A stretch of DNA of 64,000 bases from Nitrospirota bacterium (GCA_021783515.1 JAJXTV010000019.1:1-64000), one strand, 5' to 3'. Positions 53,844 to 63,072 are shown, numbered from the stretch's first letter. Translations and numbers: made by a program. The notes: generated from the letters alone by a model not told the origin.

Positions 53844-54421
53844 AAGGAAGACAGGCCGTCCTTGAAGTCATTCTTCGTCAGGTCGAAGAGGTGGTGGGCG
53901 CCTCCGGCTCCGGCCTGCGGGAACTCAGAACGCTCGCAAGGGAAACGGCCGATGCGGTTGAGGCGATAAGTCCCGGGATAGAGAGGCATACGGCGGCTGT
54001 CTGTCCCGGCTGTCAGCAGGTATGCTGTGCAAACCGGCATTGCTATCACGAATATGCGGACATCGTCTACCTCTGTTCGCTCGGGGAACGGCCGCCCGCA
54101 TACCGGGAAGGGGCCGTGGATACGGACCCGTGTCAATTCCTGGGAGAAAAGGGGTGTCTGCTGAGGCGCTCCCGCAGGCCGCACCGCTGTAACTGGTTTT
54201 TCTGTACCCCCCTCCTCGAACATGTCCTGGAATCTTCCGCCCGCGACTATCGGGTCCTGATTGCCGCGCTCGGGGAGATCAACGGGAAGCGGCGCGCACT
54301 CCTCCATGCGTTCGGGGCCGCCATGCGGGCGCGGGGGAGAGACCCCGGTGACCTGCAACGCTTTTCGGATGAAATTTTTTTCAGATATGAAAAAGGGAGG
54401 GACAAATTTGATATACTGTGA
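53840..54421 (+). CDS. YkgJ-type cysteine-cluster protein
   Basis: A 193-residue protein with the cysteine pattern of YkgJ/CxxxCxxCC proteins: CPGCQQVCCANRHCYHEY, then CQFLGEKGCLL and CNWFFCTPL. These presumably bind zinc or an iron-sulfur cluster. GTG start overlapping the previous stop. The catalytic role of the family is unknown. Confidence 0.75.
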   Translation: MKGRQAVLEVILRQVEEVVGASGSGLRELRTLARETADAVEAISPGIERHTAAVCPGCQQVCCANRHCYHEYADIVYLCSLGERPPAYREGAVDTDPCQFLGEKGCLLRRSRRPHRCNWFFCTPLLEHVLESSARDYRVLIAALGEINGKRRALLHAFGAAMRARGRDPGDLQRFSDEIFFRYEKGRDKFDIL

Positions 54422-54476
54422 CACGTATCTCATGCGCGGTATACGACCGCATCGATCTTCAGACCGGAGGTGTGGA

Positions 54477-55319
54477 ATGGGTAAAAGTGTCGTCATCGCC
54501 GTTATCGTGAGCGTCTTCCTTGCCGCGATGCCCTCTACAGGGAGGGCCGATACTGCAGGGCTAGTCAAGATAGACGATTCGGTCGAAGTCCTGGAGCAGA
54601 TCATAAAGATCCCCGAGGAAGGCATTCCGTCAGCCCTGTTGAAGAACGCCGGCGGGATCGCCATCATCCCGGGAGTGATCAAGGCGGGCTTTATCCTCGG
54701 CGGACGGTACGGCAGGGGGATTCTTGTGGTGCGCGACAAGGACGGCAGCTGGTCGAACCCCGTATTTATCTCGATCACCGGCGGCAGCATCGGGTGGCAG
54801 ATCGGGGTCGAGTCGATCGACATCGTGCTGGTCTTCAAAAGCAACAGGAGCATCAAGGGGATATTCAGGGGCAAATTCACGCTCGGGGCCGACGCGAGCA
54901 TTGCCGCCGGCCCGGTCGGCAGGCAGGCGTCGGCATCGACGGACGTCCTCCTGAAATCGGAGATTTACTCCTATTCGCGGAGCCGGGGTCTCTTTGCGGG
55001 ACTGGCGCTCGAGGGGGCGGCGATCCAGGTCAACTATGACGCGGACGAGGCCTTTTACGGGAAGGAATACGCGCTGCCGGCAGACATTATCGGGAACAAG
55101 GGCCTCAAGGTCCCGCCGGTGGTCGGACGCCTGAAAGAATTGCTGAACGAATACGCCTCGGAGGGGACGAAGCGGGAAAGCGCCGGGAAGATCGAAAAAC
55201 CGGCCCTCCGGCCGGAAACGACCGAAAAGCTTCAGCCCCGAAATACCCCGGCGCAGGGAAAGGACGAAAGGACAGAGGGGCAGGAGCAGCCGCTAAAGAT
55301 GGAAGAACCGAAGGAGTAG
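54477..55319 (+). CDS. Exported SYLF-domain (Ysc84-like) lipid-binding protein
   Basis: A 280-residue protein with a signal peptide (VVIAVIVSVFLAAMPSTGRA), the SYLF/DUF500 domain (about residues 45-215, with ALLKNAGGIAIIPGVIKAGFILGGRYGRG, ISITGGSIGWQIG and YSYSRSRGLFAGLALEG), and a charged Glu/Lys/Pro-rich tail. SYLF domains bind phosphoinositide-like lipids in eukaryotes; the bacterial role is unclear. The ATG at 54477 follows CCGGAGGTGTGGA, and the upstream open frame to 54261 is not coding. Confidence 0.88.
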   Translation: MGKSVVIAVIVSVFLAAMPSTGRADTAGLVKIDDSVEVLEQIIKIPEEGIPSALLKNAGGIAIIPGVIKAGFILGGRYGRGILVVRDKDGSWSNPVFISITGGSIGWQIGVESIDIVLVFKSNRSIKGIFRGKFTLGADASIAAGPVGRQASASTDVLLKSEIYSYSRSRGLFAGLALEGAAIQVNYDADEAFYGKEYALPADIIGNKGLKVPPVVGRLKELLNEYASEGTKRESAGKIEKPALRPETTEKLQPRNTPAQGKDERTEGQEQPLKMEEPKE

Positions 55320-55369
55320 CCGGCCGCAGATGAAAGACGAAGCGGCGCAGGGCCGGCTTTCGAAGAAGT

Positions 55370-55526
55370 CTGAAGGAGACCCGGGGACAGGCCGGCCCTC
55401 GGAAAACAGTTTGAGGTGAAGCTTCCCGGTGATGCACCTCTGCGGAAACACAAACGGCTGCGGTTCAAAGCCGATATCAGCAACGCCCCTGAAGAGACGA
55501 AGGACGTCGAGGTGCTAGTAAAAGGC
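55370..55526 (+). other. Possible small gene or gene-end remnant
   Basis: One frame reads GKQFEVKLPGDAPLRKHKR and continues to VEVLVKGMTFAD before a TAG at 55524-55526. It has convincing protein-like composition but no ATG and no ribosome site; GTG in FEVK is the only nearby start and would give about 40 residues. It may be the surviving end of a lost gene. Confidence 0.3.
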
Positions 55527-55540
55527 ATGACGTTTGCGGA

Positions 55541-56557
55541 TTAGGGCCCGAACGACGTGGGATGGCTCATTTCGGCCGCTTCCGGGATGAGCCGCTGATA
55601 CTCTTCGTCAGACAGCCGTGAGTGCCACTTCCCTGCCAGCATCCCCCCGCCGATGATCAGATAAAAGACCAGGATCAGCAGAAGCGGATAGAGGTGAGGA
55701 TTGAGCGCCTTTCTTTTTGTCGACACCCCGGCCGTCAGATCGAGCGCCCCTTCGGCCCGGCAACGGCTGACGCAGGTGAGGCACCCGAAGCATTCGGCCG
55801 ACGACACCACCTCCTGCTTCTCGACGTCGATCAGGGCGGGACAGTGCCGGGAGCAGGCGCGGCAGTGGGTGCAGTTCTTCTCAACCCGCCTGACCTTGAC
55901 GGGGCTCAGACGGCTGAGGAGTCCGAGCAAGGCCCCGTACGGGCAGAGGTAGCGGCACCAGAAGTTCTTGTAGATGAGCGAGAGCCCTCCGGCGGCGATA
56001 AGGAACCAGAGAGTTTCGGCAGACATCTCGGTAAAGAACTTCATCGTCTTTACATCGGCCACCTTGAAGTAGTCGGAGCGGAGAAAGGCCGCGACCGCAT
56101 TCTGCGACATCATGCCGCCGATGAATACGAGAAAGAACGCCATCAGGACGTACTTGATCGAGCGGATCGCGACGTCGGCGTATTTCCATACCCTGAAATT
56201 CTTCCGAAAGATCTTTTCTCCCGCCATCCAGAAATACTGCGAGACCGTGCCGACCGGGCATATCCACCCGCAGAAGCCTTTTTTCAGAAGGAGCGAGACG
56301 CTGATGATCGCGGTGAACATGATGAACGCGGCCGGGTGTATAGGGTCGATCAACCCCGTATGGAGAAAATTTTTGAAGGAGATCAGCCCGGCGATCGGAA
56401 GGAAGGCGTCGACCGAAGGAGGTCTCTGCACAAACGGGTTGCCGGGGCCCTCGAAATGAAGGACGAAGCGGTAAAACTGATATCCGGCCAGCAGCGTGAT
56501 CGCGAGAAAGGCTGCCTGTACCGTGTAGCGAATATATCTGAGGGATGTCCTGTTCAT
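55541..56557 (-). CDS. NapH/MauN-type membrane 4Fe-4S protein
   Basis: A 338-residue quinol-dehydrogenase-like membrane protein. It has five or six transmembrane segments, the CxxxCP motifs FCGWICPVGT and FWCRYLCPYGAL at membrane edges, and a cytoplasmic-type ferredoxin module with two clusters (CTHCRACSRHCP and CFGCLTCVSRC). Relatives (NapH, NosR, CcoG/FixG) pass electrons from quinol to periplasmic reductases or act in copper/haem assembly. No nap, nos or cco genes flank it, so the partner is unknown. Confidence 0.88.
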   Translation of the reverse strand: MNRTSLRYIRYTVQAAFLAITLLAGYQFYRFVLHFEGPGNPFVQRPPSVDAFLPIAGLISFKNFLHTGLIDPIHPAAFIMFTAIISVSLLLKKGFCGWICPVGTVSQYFWMAGEKIFRKNFRVWKYADVAIRSIKYVLMAFFLVFIGGMMSQNAVAAFLRSDYFKVADVKTMKFFTEMSAETLWFLIAAGGLSLIYKNFWCRYLCPYGALLGLLSRLSPVKVRRVEKNCTHCRACSRHCPALIDVEKQEVVSSAECFGCLTCVSRCRAEGALDLTAGVSTKRKALNPHLYPLLLILVFYLIIGGGMLAGKWHSRLSDEEYQRLIPEAAEMSHPTSFGP

Positions 56558-56600
56558 CGTACTTCTTATTGTAACTCCTCCACCCTCAGCAGGGTATGAT

Positions 56601-57389
56601 ATGCGTCATGTCTTCTTGCTATTTGATCGGCGTTTTGTTACCTTCAAGAAGGGTAATCTGGCGGATATTATATATTCAATTAAGATGCTTAATACCGGGA
56701 AATGGACTGAAAAAGAACTAGACGGCCTTCTGGAAGAGGCGACGGGTATTGCCGACAACGGCGAGAGGATCGCCTTTCTCTCAGGCCGCTTTCTCGGGAC
56801 GGAATATAGGGAGTCGACCCTTCGGGGGAGTGCGGATATTGCCGAGGAACTCGTCGTCAACCTTGCGGCCCTTGACTGTTTCACGTTTGTCGATTACGTC
56901 GAGGCGATGAGGTCGTCGAGGTCGCTCGCCGAGTTTATCGAAAGACTCAAAAGGGTCAGATATCGAAAGGGTGATGTGGCCTTTCGGCAGAGGAACCATT
57001 TTCTTGCCGACTGGCGGCAATCCAACAGCGAATTCGTGGAGGATGTGACGGGAAGGTTGGGGGAGGGGCGCGCCGTGAGGGTGCAGAAGGTGCTGAACGA
57101 GAAAGAAGGCGGCGGCAGCTGGGTCCCGGGAATCGCGGCCGTCGGGCGGGCGATCGAATATATCCCCTCGCCTCTTTCCGAAGACGTCCTCTCAAGGCTC
57201 AGGACGGGAGACTATGCCGGAGTCTATTCGAATGCCGCAGGTCTCGACGTCTCGCATGCCGGCATCGTCGTGAGGGACTGCGGCCTCTTTTTTCGGCATG
57301 CCTCGTCGCGGCTCATGAAGGTCGTGGACGAAGAGCTACAGGCGTATTTTTCGGATACGCCCGGGATGATCGTGCTTCGTCCGAAATGA
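56601..57389 (+). CDS. DUF1460 N-acetylmuramoyl-L-alanine amidase-like protein
   Basis: A 262-residue cysteine-peptidase-fold protein of the DUF1460 type. The candidate catalytic Cys lies in NLAALDCFTFVDYVEAM, and the His in SHAGIVVRD with downstream FRHASS. These proteins resemble NlpC/P60-fold cell-wall hydrolases. No clear signal peptide is seen, so it may act in the cytoplasm. The AmpG-like permease gene downstream makes a role in processing imported muropeptides plausible. Confidence 0.82.
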   Translation: MRHVFLLFDRRFVTFKKGNLADIIYSIKMLNTGKWTEKELDGLLEEATGIADNGERIAFLSGRFLGTEYRESTLRGSADIAEELVVNLAALDCFTFVDYVEAMRSSRSLAEFIERLKRVRYRKGDVAFRQRNHFLADWRQSNSEFVEDVTGRLGEGRAVRVQKVLNEKEGGGSWVPGIAAVGRAIEYIPSPLSEDVLSRLRTGDYAGVYSNAAGLDVSHAGIVVRDCGLFFRHASSRLMKVVDEELQAYFSDTPGMIVLRPK

Positions 57390-57424
57390 CCGGAAGATAT
57401 GATATAGTTAACTCTCGCTTTGCG

Positions 57425-57500
57425 TTGCGGCGGAGAGAGCGTCCCTCAAATCCTTTGATCTTCCCTGCGATAAAGACTGAAGGGAAGCCGATGCAGGGAA
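57425..57500. repeat. Dispersed intergenic repeat, partial copy C
   Basis: GGCGGAGAGAGCGTCCCTCAAATCCTTTGAT matches the left part of copies A and B. The rest diverges (TTCCCTGCGATAAAG...GAAGGGAAGCCGATGCAGGG). It lies between the DUF1460 and AmpG-like genes. Confidence 0.5.
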
Positions 57501-57558
57501 CGATTATTTCGATATGCCGTATCGCCGTTGACCGAGGCATGCAAAGGGACAGGAACGG

Positions 57559-58812
57559 ATGAATTCGAAGAGACGCAGCTACATTCTCAGAGTAGTCTTC
57601 AGCGGCCGGATGCTCGTCGCCTTTTTCATGGGTTTTTCGAGCGGTCTTCCGCTTCTTCTGACGATGGGCGTGCTTCAGGCCTGGATGAAGAAATCCGGGA
57701 TCGATCTTACCACTATCGGGCTGATCACTCTGGTGCAGATCCCCTACACCTGGAAGTTTGTCTGGGCCCCTTTCATGGACCGCTTCATCCCTCCGTTTCT
57801 CGGCAGGAGAAGGGGCTGGCTTTTGATTTCTCAGGCAGCACTCGTCATTGCGATCGCCGGTCTCGGCCAGGCCGACCCCGTGAACCATTTCGGCATGATG
57901 GTCGCCGCCGCAGTACTCGTCGCCTTCTTCAGCGCGTCTCAGGACATCGTGGTAGACGCCTACCGGAGAGAGGACCTTCCGGATGAGGAACTCGGCTTCG
58001 GCTCCTCGATGTATATCAACGGATACCGGGTCGGGATGCTGCTTGCGTCGGGAGGCGGGCTGATACTTGCCGACCTTATGCCTTTTTCGAGGGTCTATAT
58101 GATCATGGCGCTCTGCATGCTGCCCGGGATTATCACGACCTTCCTCTGCAAGGAGCCGAGGGCCGCCTCAGGGGCGCCGAAGACGATGAGGGAGGCTGTG
58201 ATCAGCCCGCTGACGGACTACTTCAGCCGCGAGGGAGCCTTCTGGATGCTCGGGTTTATCCTTCTTTACAAGATCGGCGATACGATGGCGTCCGCGATGA
58301 CGACCCCTTTCTTTCTGGATATAGGGTTTTCCCTGACCGAGATCGGCACGGTCGTAAAACTTTTCGGATTCTGGGCCACCGTAGCCGGGACCCTCCTGGG
58401 AGGAGCACTGATGATCAGGATAGGGATCAACAGGTCTCTCTGGGTATTCGGCATTCTCCAGGGGGTCTCGACCGCCGGATTTGCCGTCCTCGCCCGAATA
58501 GGCTACAGCATCCCGGCCCTTTCCGGCGCGGTCGCCCTCGAAAACCTTTGCAGCGGCATGGGCACGTCGGCCTTCGTCGCGTTCATGGCAAGCATTACGA
58601 ACAAGAAATTCACCGCAACGCAGTATGCCCTTTTGAGCAGCCTGATGGGGGTCCCGAGGGTGCTCGCCTCCGCCCCGACCGGTTACTTTGCCAAGCATCT
58701 CGGGTGGGAGTCCTTCTTCATCTCCTGCGTGATCATCGCGGTGCCGGGGATGCTCCTGCTTCTGAAATTCGCGCCCTGGACCCCCGGGGTTGCAGAGACG
58801 GCTGCCGAATAG
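57559..58812 (+). CDS. AmpG-like major facilitator (muropeptide permease family)
   Basis: A 417-residue MFS transporter with about 12 membrane segments. The AmpG family start is clear (FFMGFSSGLPLLLTMGVLQAWMKKSGIDLTTIG), with IPYTWKFVWAPFMDRF, SASQDIVVDAYRRE and the later TATQYALLSSL-like AFMASITNKKFTATQYALLSSL. AmpG imports anhydro-muropeptides for recycling. The upstream DUF1460 amidase-like gene fits the same pathway. The start follows GGACAGGAACGG. Confidence 0.9.
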   Translation: MNSKRRSYILRVVFSGRMLVAFFMGFSSGLPLLLTMGVLQAWMKKSGIDLTTIGLITLVQIPYTWKFVWAPFMDRFIPPFLGRRRGWLLISQAALVIAIAGLGQADPVNHFGMMVAAAVLVAFFSASQDIVVDAYRREDLPDEELGFGSSMYINGYRVGMLLASGGGLILADLMPFSRVYMIMALCMLPGIITTFLCKEPRAASGAPKTMREAVISPLTDYFSREGAFWMLGFILLYKIGDTMASAMTTPFFLDIGFSLTEIGTVVKLFGFWATVAGTLLGGALMIRIGINRSLWVFGILQGVSTAGFAVLARIGYSIPALSGAVALENLCSGMGTSAFVAFMASITNKKFTATQYALLSSLMGVPRVLASAPTGYFAKHLGWESFFISCVIIAVPGMLLLLKFAPWTPGVAETAAE

Positions 58813-58835
58813 AAACTGGAATTGCGGGAAAGGCA

Positions 58836-58869
58836 CGCCGACTGCCTGAAACGGCAGGGCATTTTTTTG
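58836..58869 (+). terminator. Intrinsic terminator after the AmpG-like gene
   Basis: CTGCC-TGAAAC-GGCAG, extended by GCC/GGC with a two-base bulge, is followed by seven T residues. Confidence 0.75.
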
Positions 58870-58900
58870 TCTTTACAGTGGCCGCAGGTTTTCATTAAAC

Positions 58901-58929
58901 TTGACAATCGGGTCGCATGTGTCTTATTG
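58901..58929 (+). promoter_or_regulatory. Candidate promoter of the GspE/PilT gene
   Basis: TTGACA (58901-58906) and TTATTG (58924-58929) with 17-bp spacing, about 60 bp before the ATG at 58990. Confidence 0.5.
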
Positions 58930-58989
58930 CGCCGAAGCCCGGGGAAAGTCTGCCGCGCTTCGACACTGATCGTGAGAAGGGGGGCAGAT

Positions 58990-60594
58990 ATGTCGCAGGA
59001 GAAGAAGGTCGGAAAGAAACTCAAACTCGGGGAGCTTCTCGTCCAGTACGGCATCATCACCGAGGAGATGCTCGGGAAGGCGCTCAAGAGGCAGTCCCAG
59101 GCCGGCGGACAGATAGGCTCGATACTCATCGAACTCGGCCATCTGAGCACCGACACTCTGCTTGAGTTTCTCAGTAAGCAGATGGGCGTCCCCGCGGCGA
59201 ACCTCTGCAAGCTGGACATTTCTCCCGGCGTACTCCGGGCGCTGCCGATCGAAAAGATCAAGGAGTACAAAGTGCTCCCCCTGGAGGTGGACAAGCAGTT
59301 CACCCTCGCCATGGTAAACCCCACGGATTTTATGACCATACGGGATATCGAATTCATCCTGGGCCAGAAGGTGAACCCCGTCGTCGTGACCGCTGCGCAG
59401 ATGGAGGCGGCGCTCAGGAGTCTCGAGAAAGAGGGCGCCGGGGAGATCAGGGGCAGCAATATCGAAAAGCGCACGGCGCGAAGAGAGGCCGCGGAGAAGG
59501 CTGACATGAGGACCTTTCTCAGAAGGCTTTCCGAAACGGAGGCGTCCGACCTGCAGCTGACGGCGGGCGCGCCTCCGAGCCTGAAGATGGGAAGGGAGCT
59601 CGTGCGGATGAACATGCCCCCTCTGACGCCGCTTCAGATGTCGTTTTACGCCAGGGAGATCATGTCCGAGGAGCAGGAGAAGAAGTTCGATGCGGCCAGC
59701 GACCTCGACTTTGCCTTCACCGACCCTGAGTTCGGAAGGTTTCGCGTGAATATTTACAAACAGAGAAACTCGGTCTCGATCACGATCCGCCATATCAAGG
59801 ATATGATCCCCGGGCTCCGTGACCTCGGGCTCGCCGAAGACCTGGAGCCTTTCATTCTGAAGAACCAGGGGCTCGTCCTCATCACCGGCCCGGCCGGCCA
59901 CGGCAAGTCCACCACAATGGCCTCGTTTGTGGACATCATCAACACAAAGAGAAAGTGCAACATCATCACGCTTGAAGACCCGATCGAGTTTCTTCACCGC
60001 CACAAAAACAGCAATGTGAACCAGCGCGAGATCGGGATCGATACCGGCTCGTTCCCCGAAGGGCTGCGGCATATCTTCCGACAGGACCCCGACGTCATCG
60101 TGGTGGGAGAGATGAGAGACCCTGAAAGCTTCAGGATCGCCCTGCAGGCGGCCGAAACGGGGCATCTCGTATTGAGTACGCTCCACTCCCGGAACGCCAC
60201 CTCCACCGTCGAAAGGGTGATCGACATCTTCCCGGCGGACCAGCAGCCCCAGATCAGAAGCCAGCTGGCCGATTGCCTCCTTCTCGTCCTCTCCCAGCGG
60301 CTCGTACGGAAGAAGGACGGGACCGGCCTAGCCCTGGCGTATGAAAAGCTTACCAACACCCTGAAGATCCGGAATTTCATCCGGGAGGGCAAGACCCACC
60401 AGATACGCTCCCAGATGCTGCTGCCAGGCGAGGAATACTCCTCGATTGACGTGAGTCTTGCCCAACTCTGCCTCGAAGGCAGGATTACGCAGGAGGAAGG
60501 GTTGAAGCACTGCGACAACGCATCGTTTTACCGGGAAATGGTGAAGAGCAAAAACATAAGGACCGAAGAGGTCAGGGGCGCGACCAGGAAATAA
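58990..60594 (+). CDS. PilT/GspE-type secretion ATPase with MshEN domain
   Basis: A 534-residue type II/IV secretion ATPase. The N-terminal half is a GspE_N/MshEN domain (KLGELLVQYGIITEEMLGKALKRQ and ILIELGHLSTDTLLEFLSKQMG), which in related proteins can bind cyclic di-GMP. The C-terminal half is PilT-like: ASDLQLTAGAPP, RxNxY-type FRVNIYKQR, Walker A GPAGHGKST, the Asp box EDPIEF, Walker B DPDVIVVGEMRD, and the His box. The ATG at 58990 (family start) replaces a longer frame from 58822. No pilin genes are adjacent. Confidence 0.9.
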   Translation: MSQEKKVGKKLKLGELLVQYGIITEEMLGKALKRQSQAGGQIGSILIELGHLSTDTLLEFLSKQMGVPAANLCKLDISPGVLRALPIEKIKEYKVLPLEVDKQFTLAMVNPTDFMTIRDIEFILGQKVNPVVVTAAQMEAALRSLEKEGAGEIRGSNIEKRTARREAAEKADMRTFLRRLSETEASDLQLTAGAPPSLKMGRELVRMNMPPLTPLQMSFYAREIMSEEQEKKFDAASDLDFAFTDPEFGRFRVNIYKQRNSVSITIRHIKDMIPGLRDLGLAEDLEPFILKNQGLVLITGPAGHGKSTTMASFVDIINTKRKCNIITLEDPIEFLHRHKNSNVNQREIGIDTGSFPEGLRHIFRQDPDVIVVGEMRDPESFRIALQAAETGHLVLSTLHSRNATSTVERVIDIFPADQQPQIRSQLADCLLLVLSQRLVRKKDGTGLALAYEKLTNTLKIRNFIREGKTHQIRSQMLLPGEEYSSIDVSLAQLCLEGRITQEEGLKHCDNASFYREMVKSKNIRTEEVRGATRK

Positions 60595-60698
60595 GGGAAG
60601 GGGCGGCACAGAGGGCGTGAAGTCTCTTTTCGGTTTGCTCGCCCCGCGAAGAAGTGAAGCCCGGGCAATATGGACGTTATTGCCTTCTCCTCCTCACC

Positions 60699-62009
60699 CT
60701 ATTCCAACAGGGCGATCTGTACGTCCATTACGTTCGTTCCGGTAGGGCCGGTGATCAGGAGGCCCCCGGCCTTTTCGAAGTAGCGGTAGGAATCGTTGTT
60801 TTCAAGATACTCCGCCGCGACTGCTCCCTGTTTTTCTCCCCTCCGTACGGTATCGCCGTCGACGACCGCGCCGGCCGCGTCGGTCGGCCCGTCGGTGCCG
60901 TCGGTACCGGCGGAAAGAAAAGAAACCCCGCCGACCCCTTCTATCGCGAGCGCAAACGAGAGGGCGAGCTCCATATTTCTCCCCCCGAGGCCGTTTCCCG
61001 TTACCGTCACGGTTGTCTCGCCTCCTGAGATCAGGCAGAGCGGCTTGTCCCTGCGCTTTGTGTCCTTTATCCCGATCGCCTTCTTCGCGAGGCCGCTGCC
61101 GATCTCACGCGCCTCGCCGCGGACCCCGGAGGACAGGATTTCAGCCTCGAATCCGAGAGAGGCGGCCTGTTGTTTTGCCGCCTCGAGTGCTGCCCTGTTG
61201 CTCCCGACGATGATGTTTTCGACTTTCCCAAAGAGGGGGTTTCCTGTCTTCGGCGTTTCCGGTGTCTGTCCCCGTATGCCTCTTTCGAGTGCTGCGATGA
61301 CTCTCCGGGGCGCCCGGTCCCTCAGTCCGTATTTCTCAATCACCGAAAGGGCCTCGGAGTAGGTCGAGCCGTCCGGGGAGGTCGGGCCCGAGGCGATGAC
61401 GTCGAGATCGTCGCCGATGACATCGGAGATAATGAGCGACAGCACCGAAGCGGGGGAGGCGGCCTCGGCGAGTCTCCCTCCCTTCACGCCCGAGAGATGC
61501 TTCCTGACGGTGTTGAGTTCATGGATATCCGCCCCGCCCTTCATGAGAAGCCCGGTCACTTCCTGCTTGTCAGAAAGAGTGGTCCCTTCGCAGGGCGAGA
61601 CGAGCAGGGCCGAGCCCCCTCCCGAGATGAGGCAGACCACGAGCGTGCGGACATCGGCCTTGCGGAGAAGGTCGATGATCTCCACGGCGGCTTTCTGTCC
61701 GTTTTCATCCGGCAGGGGATGGCCCGCCTCGCGGACCGCGATCCTTGCGAATCCGCAGCCTGTGCAGTGGCCGTACTTCGTTACCACGATCCCTCTTTCG
61801 ACGATGCCGGGGAGTCCCTCTTCGACCGCGCGCGCCATCGGGCAGACCGCCTTCCCGAATCCCGCAACGAAAACCCTGCGGAAGTCTCCCTTCGAGAAGA
61901 CGGCCGCTATTCTGTCAAGATGACGCGTCACTGCTTCGTATGGATCGGCGGCCCGAAGCGCGGCACCGAATATCTCATCAAGAACATGTTTCCCGTGAGG
62001 GAAATCCAT
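60699..62009 (-). CDS. Glycerate 2-kinase (MOFRL family)
   Basis: A 436-residue type II glycerate kinase producing 2-phosphoglycerate. Family blocks are VAGFGKAVCPMARAVEE, GHPLPDENG, LISGGGSALLVSPCEG, GADIHELNTVRKHLSGVKGG and the C-terminal MOFRL signature (LISGGETTVTVTGNGLGGRN). AAAAGGAGCGTC precedes the ATG. It could feed glycerate from serine or glyoxylate routes into lower glycolysis, beside the PGK and PFK of this window. Confidence 0.94.
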   Translation of the reverse strand: MDFPHGKHVLDEIFGAALRAADPYEAVTRHLDRIAAVFSKGDFRRVFVAGFGKAVCPMARAVEEGLPGIVERGIVVTKYGHCTGCGFARIAVREAGHPLPDENGQKAAVEIIDLLRKADVRTLVVCLISGGGSALLVSPCEGTTLSDKQEVTGLLMKGGADIHELNTVRKHLSGVKGGRLAEAASPASVLSLIISDVIGDDLDVIASGPTSPDGSTYSEALSVIEKYGLRDRAPRRVIAALERGIRGQTPETPKTGNPLFGKVENIIVGSNRAALEAAKQQAASLGFEAEILSSGVRGEAREIGSGLAKKAIGIKDTKRRDKPLCLISGGETTVTVTGNGLGGRNMELALSFALAIEGVGGVSFLSAGTDGTDGPTDAAGAVVDGDTVRRGEKQGAVAAEYLENNDSYRYFEKAGGLLITGPTGTNVMDVQIALLE

Positions 62010-62030
62010 GACGCTCCTTTTCCCGGAAAT

Positions 62031-62483
62031 TCACATCGTGCTTGGGGATATGATAGCATTGAACCGGACCTGACGGAATGACGCGCGGGGGGAAAGCTTG
62101 TAACGTCCGTCATCCGGTGATACATTCAGGACATCGCCCAGGGGGGTGGTGAAGGAGGTCCGGAGGATGTTGGTGTCGCCGGCATAGGACTGCGATGAAT
62201 GGTATTTCGTCTGGGGCCTGATCCGGCAATGCCCTCCCCGTTCCGGGTCGAGGAGGGCGGCGAATACGGAGCGGGACCCGATGTGGGGAAGGCAGAGCCA
62301 GTCGATCGAGCCGTCCCTGGTGATGAGGGCGCAGGTCTCCAGATCCCCGATGACCCCGTAATCTTCAAGTCGTGTATAAGCCAAACGGCACGCTCCGATA
62401 CGCTTATTTCTTGCGACGGGAGACCACGTCCCCTTTTCAGGGTAGCATCCGCGGCATTTCATTTCAAATAACAGGGTATGCAA
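62031..62483 (-). pseudogene. Glycoside hydrolase family 15 / glucoamylase, N-terminal remnant
   Basis: The frame contains the start of a GH15-type trehalase/glucoamylase: LEDYGVIGDLETCALITRDGSIDWLCLPH, then SVFAALLDPERGGH and YAGDTNILRTSF. Such enzymes are about 600 residues; here only some 85 family residues remain before sequence without similarity and a stop. The first 28 residues (MKCRGCYPEKGTWSP...) also look foreign. The remnant lies next to glycerate kinase and superoxide reductase. It is unlikely to be an active enzyme. Confidence 0.72.
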
Positions 62484-62527
62484 AGGCGGGGCGGCCTATG
62501 TCCCTTGCGGCGCTATCCCCGCGGAAC

Positions 62528-62555
62528 TTGACAGCCCCCGTATTTCCGCTAAACT
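62528..62555 (+). promoter_or_regulatory. Candidate promoter of the superoxide reductase gene
   Basis: TTGACA (62528-62533) and TAAACT (62550-62555) with 16-bp spacing, about 65 bp before the ATG. Confidence 0.55.
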
Positions 62556-62620
62556 AGAATCACGCACGCGCTCCAGCACTGAGGCGGGAGTCCCGAAAAC
62601 AATACTCTGGAGGAGAAAAG

Positions 62621-63016
62621 ATGAAACATCTGGGAGAATTATTGCAGACGCAGGACTGGAAGAAGGAAAAGCATGTGCCGGTGATCGATTGCCCCGATTC
62701 GGTGAAAAGCGGGGAGAAGTTTCAGGTCACGGTCACGGTCGGCAAGGAGATCGCCCATCCGAATACCACGGAACACCACATCAGATGGGTGCAGGTCTTC
62801 TTTCATCCGGAAGGAGAGAAGTATGCCCATCAGCTGGCAAACTGCGAATTCACCGCACACGGAGAGTCTGCGGCGGGACCGAACCAGGGCCCTGCCTATA
62901 CCGACCATAGCGTGACGGTGAGCGTTGCGCTCACGAAACCCGGCACGGTCGTTGCCGTGAATTTATGCAATATCCACGGCCTTTGGGAAAGCAGCAAGGA
63001 TATCAGCGTCGCCTGA
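62621..63016 (+). CDS. Superoxide reductase (class II, neelaredoxin type)
   Basis: A 131-residue non-haem iron enzyme reducing superoxide to peroxide without making oxygen, typical of anaerobes. The iron ligands are visible: EKHVPVID, HPNTTEHHIRWVQVFF (two His), and CNIHGLW (Cys and His). The N-terminal desulforedoxin Cys4 domain is absent, so it is the one-iron form. The ATG has GGAGGAGAAAAG upstream. It works naturally upstream of a peroxidase such as the dihaem enzyme at 34.7-35.8 kb. Confidence 0.95.
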   Translation: MKHLGELLQTQDWKKEKHVPVIDCPDSVKSGEKFQVTVTVGKEIAHPNTTEHHIRWVQVFFHPEGEKYAHQLANCEFTAHGESAAGPNQGPAYTDHSVTVSVALTKPGTVVAVNLCNIHGLWESSKDISVA

Positions 63017-63066
63017 ACGCGGGCGCGGGCCACGGCAAGAAAGAGCATTTACCCTGCCGGTTTTTA

Positions 63067-63072
63067 TATAAT
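63067..63072 (+). promoter_or_regulatory. Possible -10 element of the beta-propeller gene
   Basis: TATAAT at 63067-63072, without a convincing -35 at the right distance. It lies 130 bp before the ATG at 63206. Confidence 0.3.

Noticed and set aside
54261-54476. N-terminal extension of the SYLF protein
   Set aside because: The extension overlaps the YkgJ-like gene. The signal peptide and GGAGG-type site mark ATG 54477 as the start.
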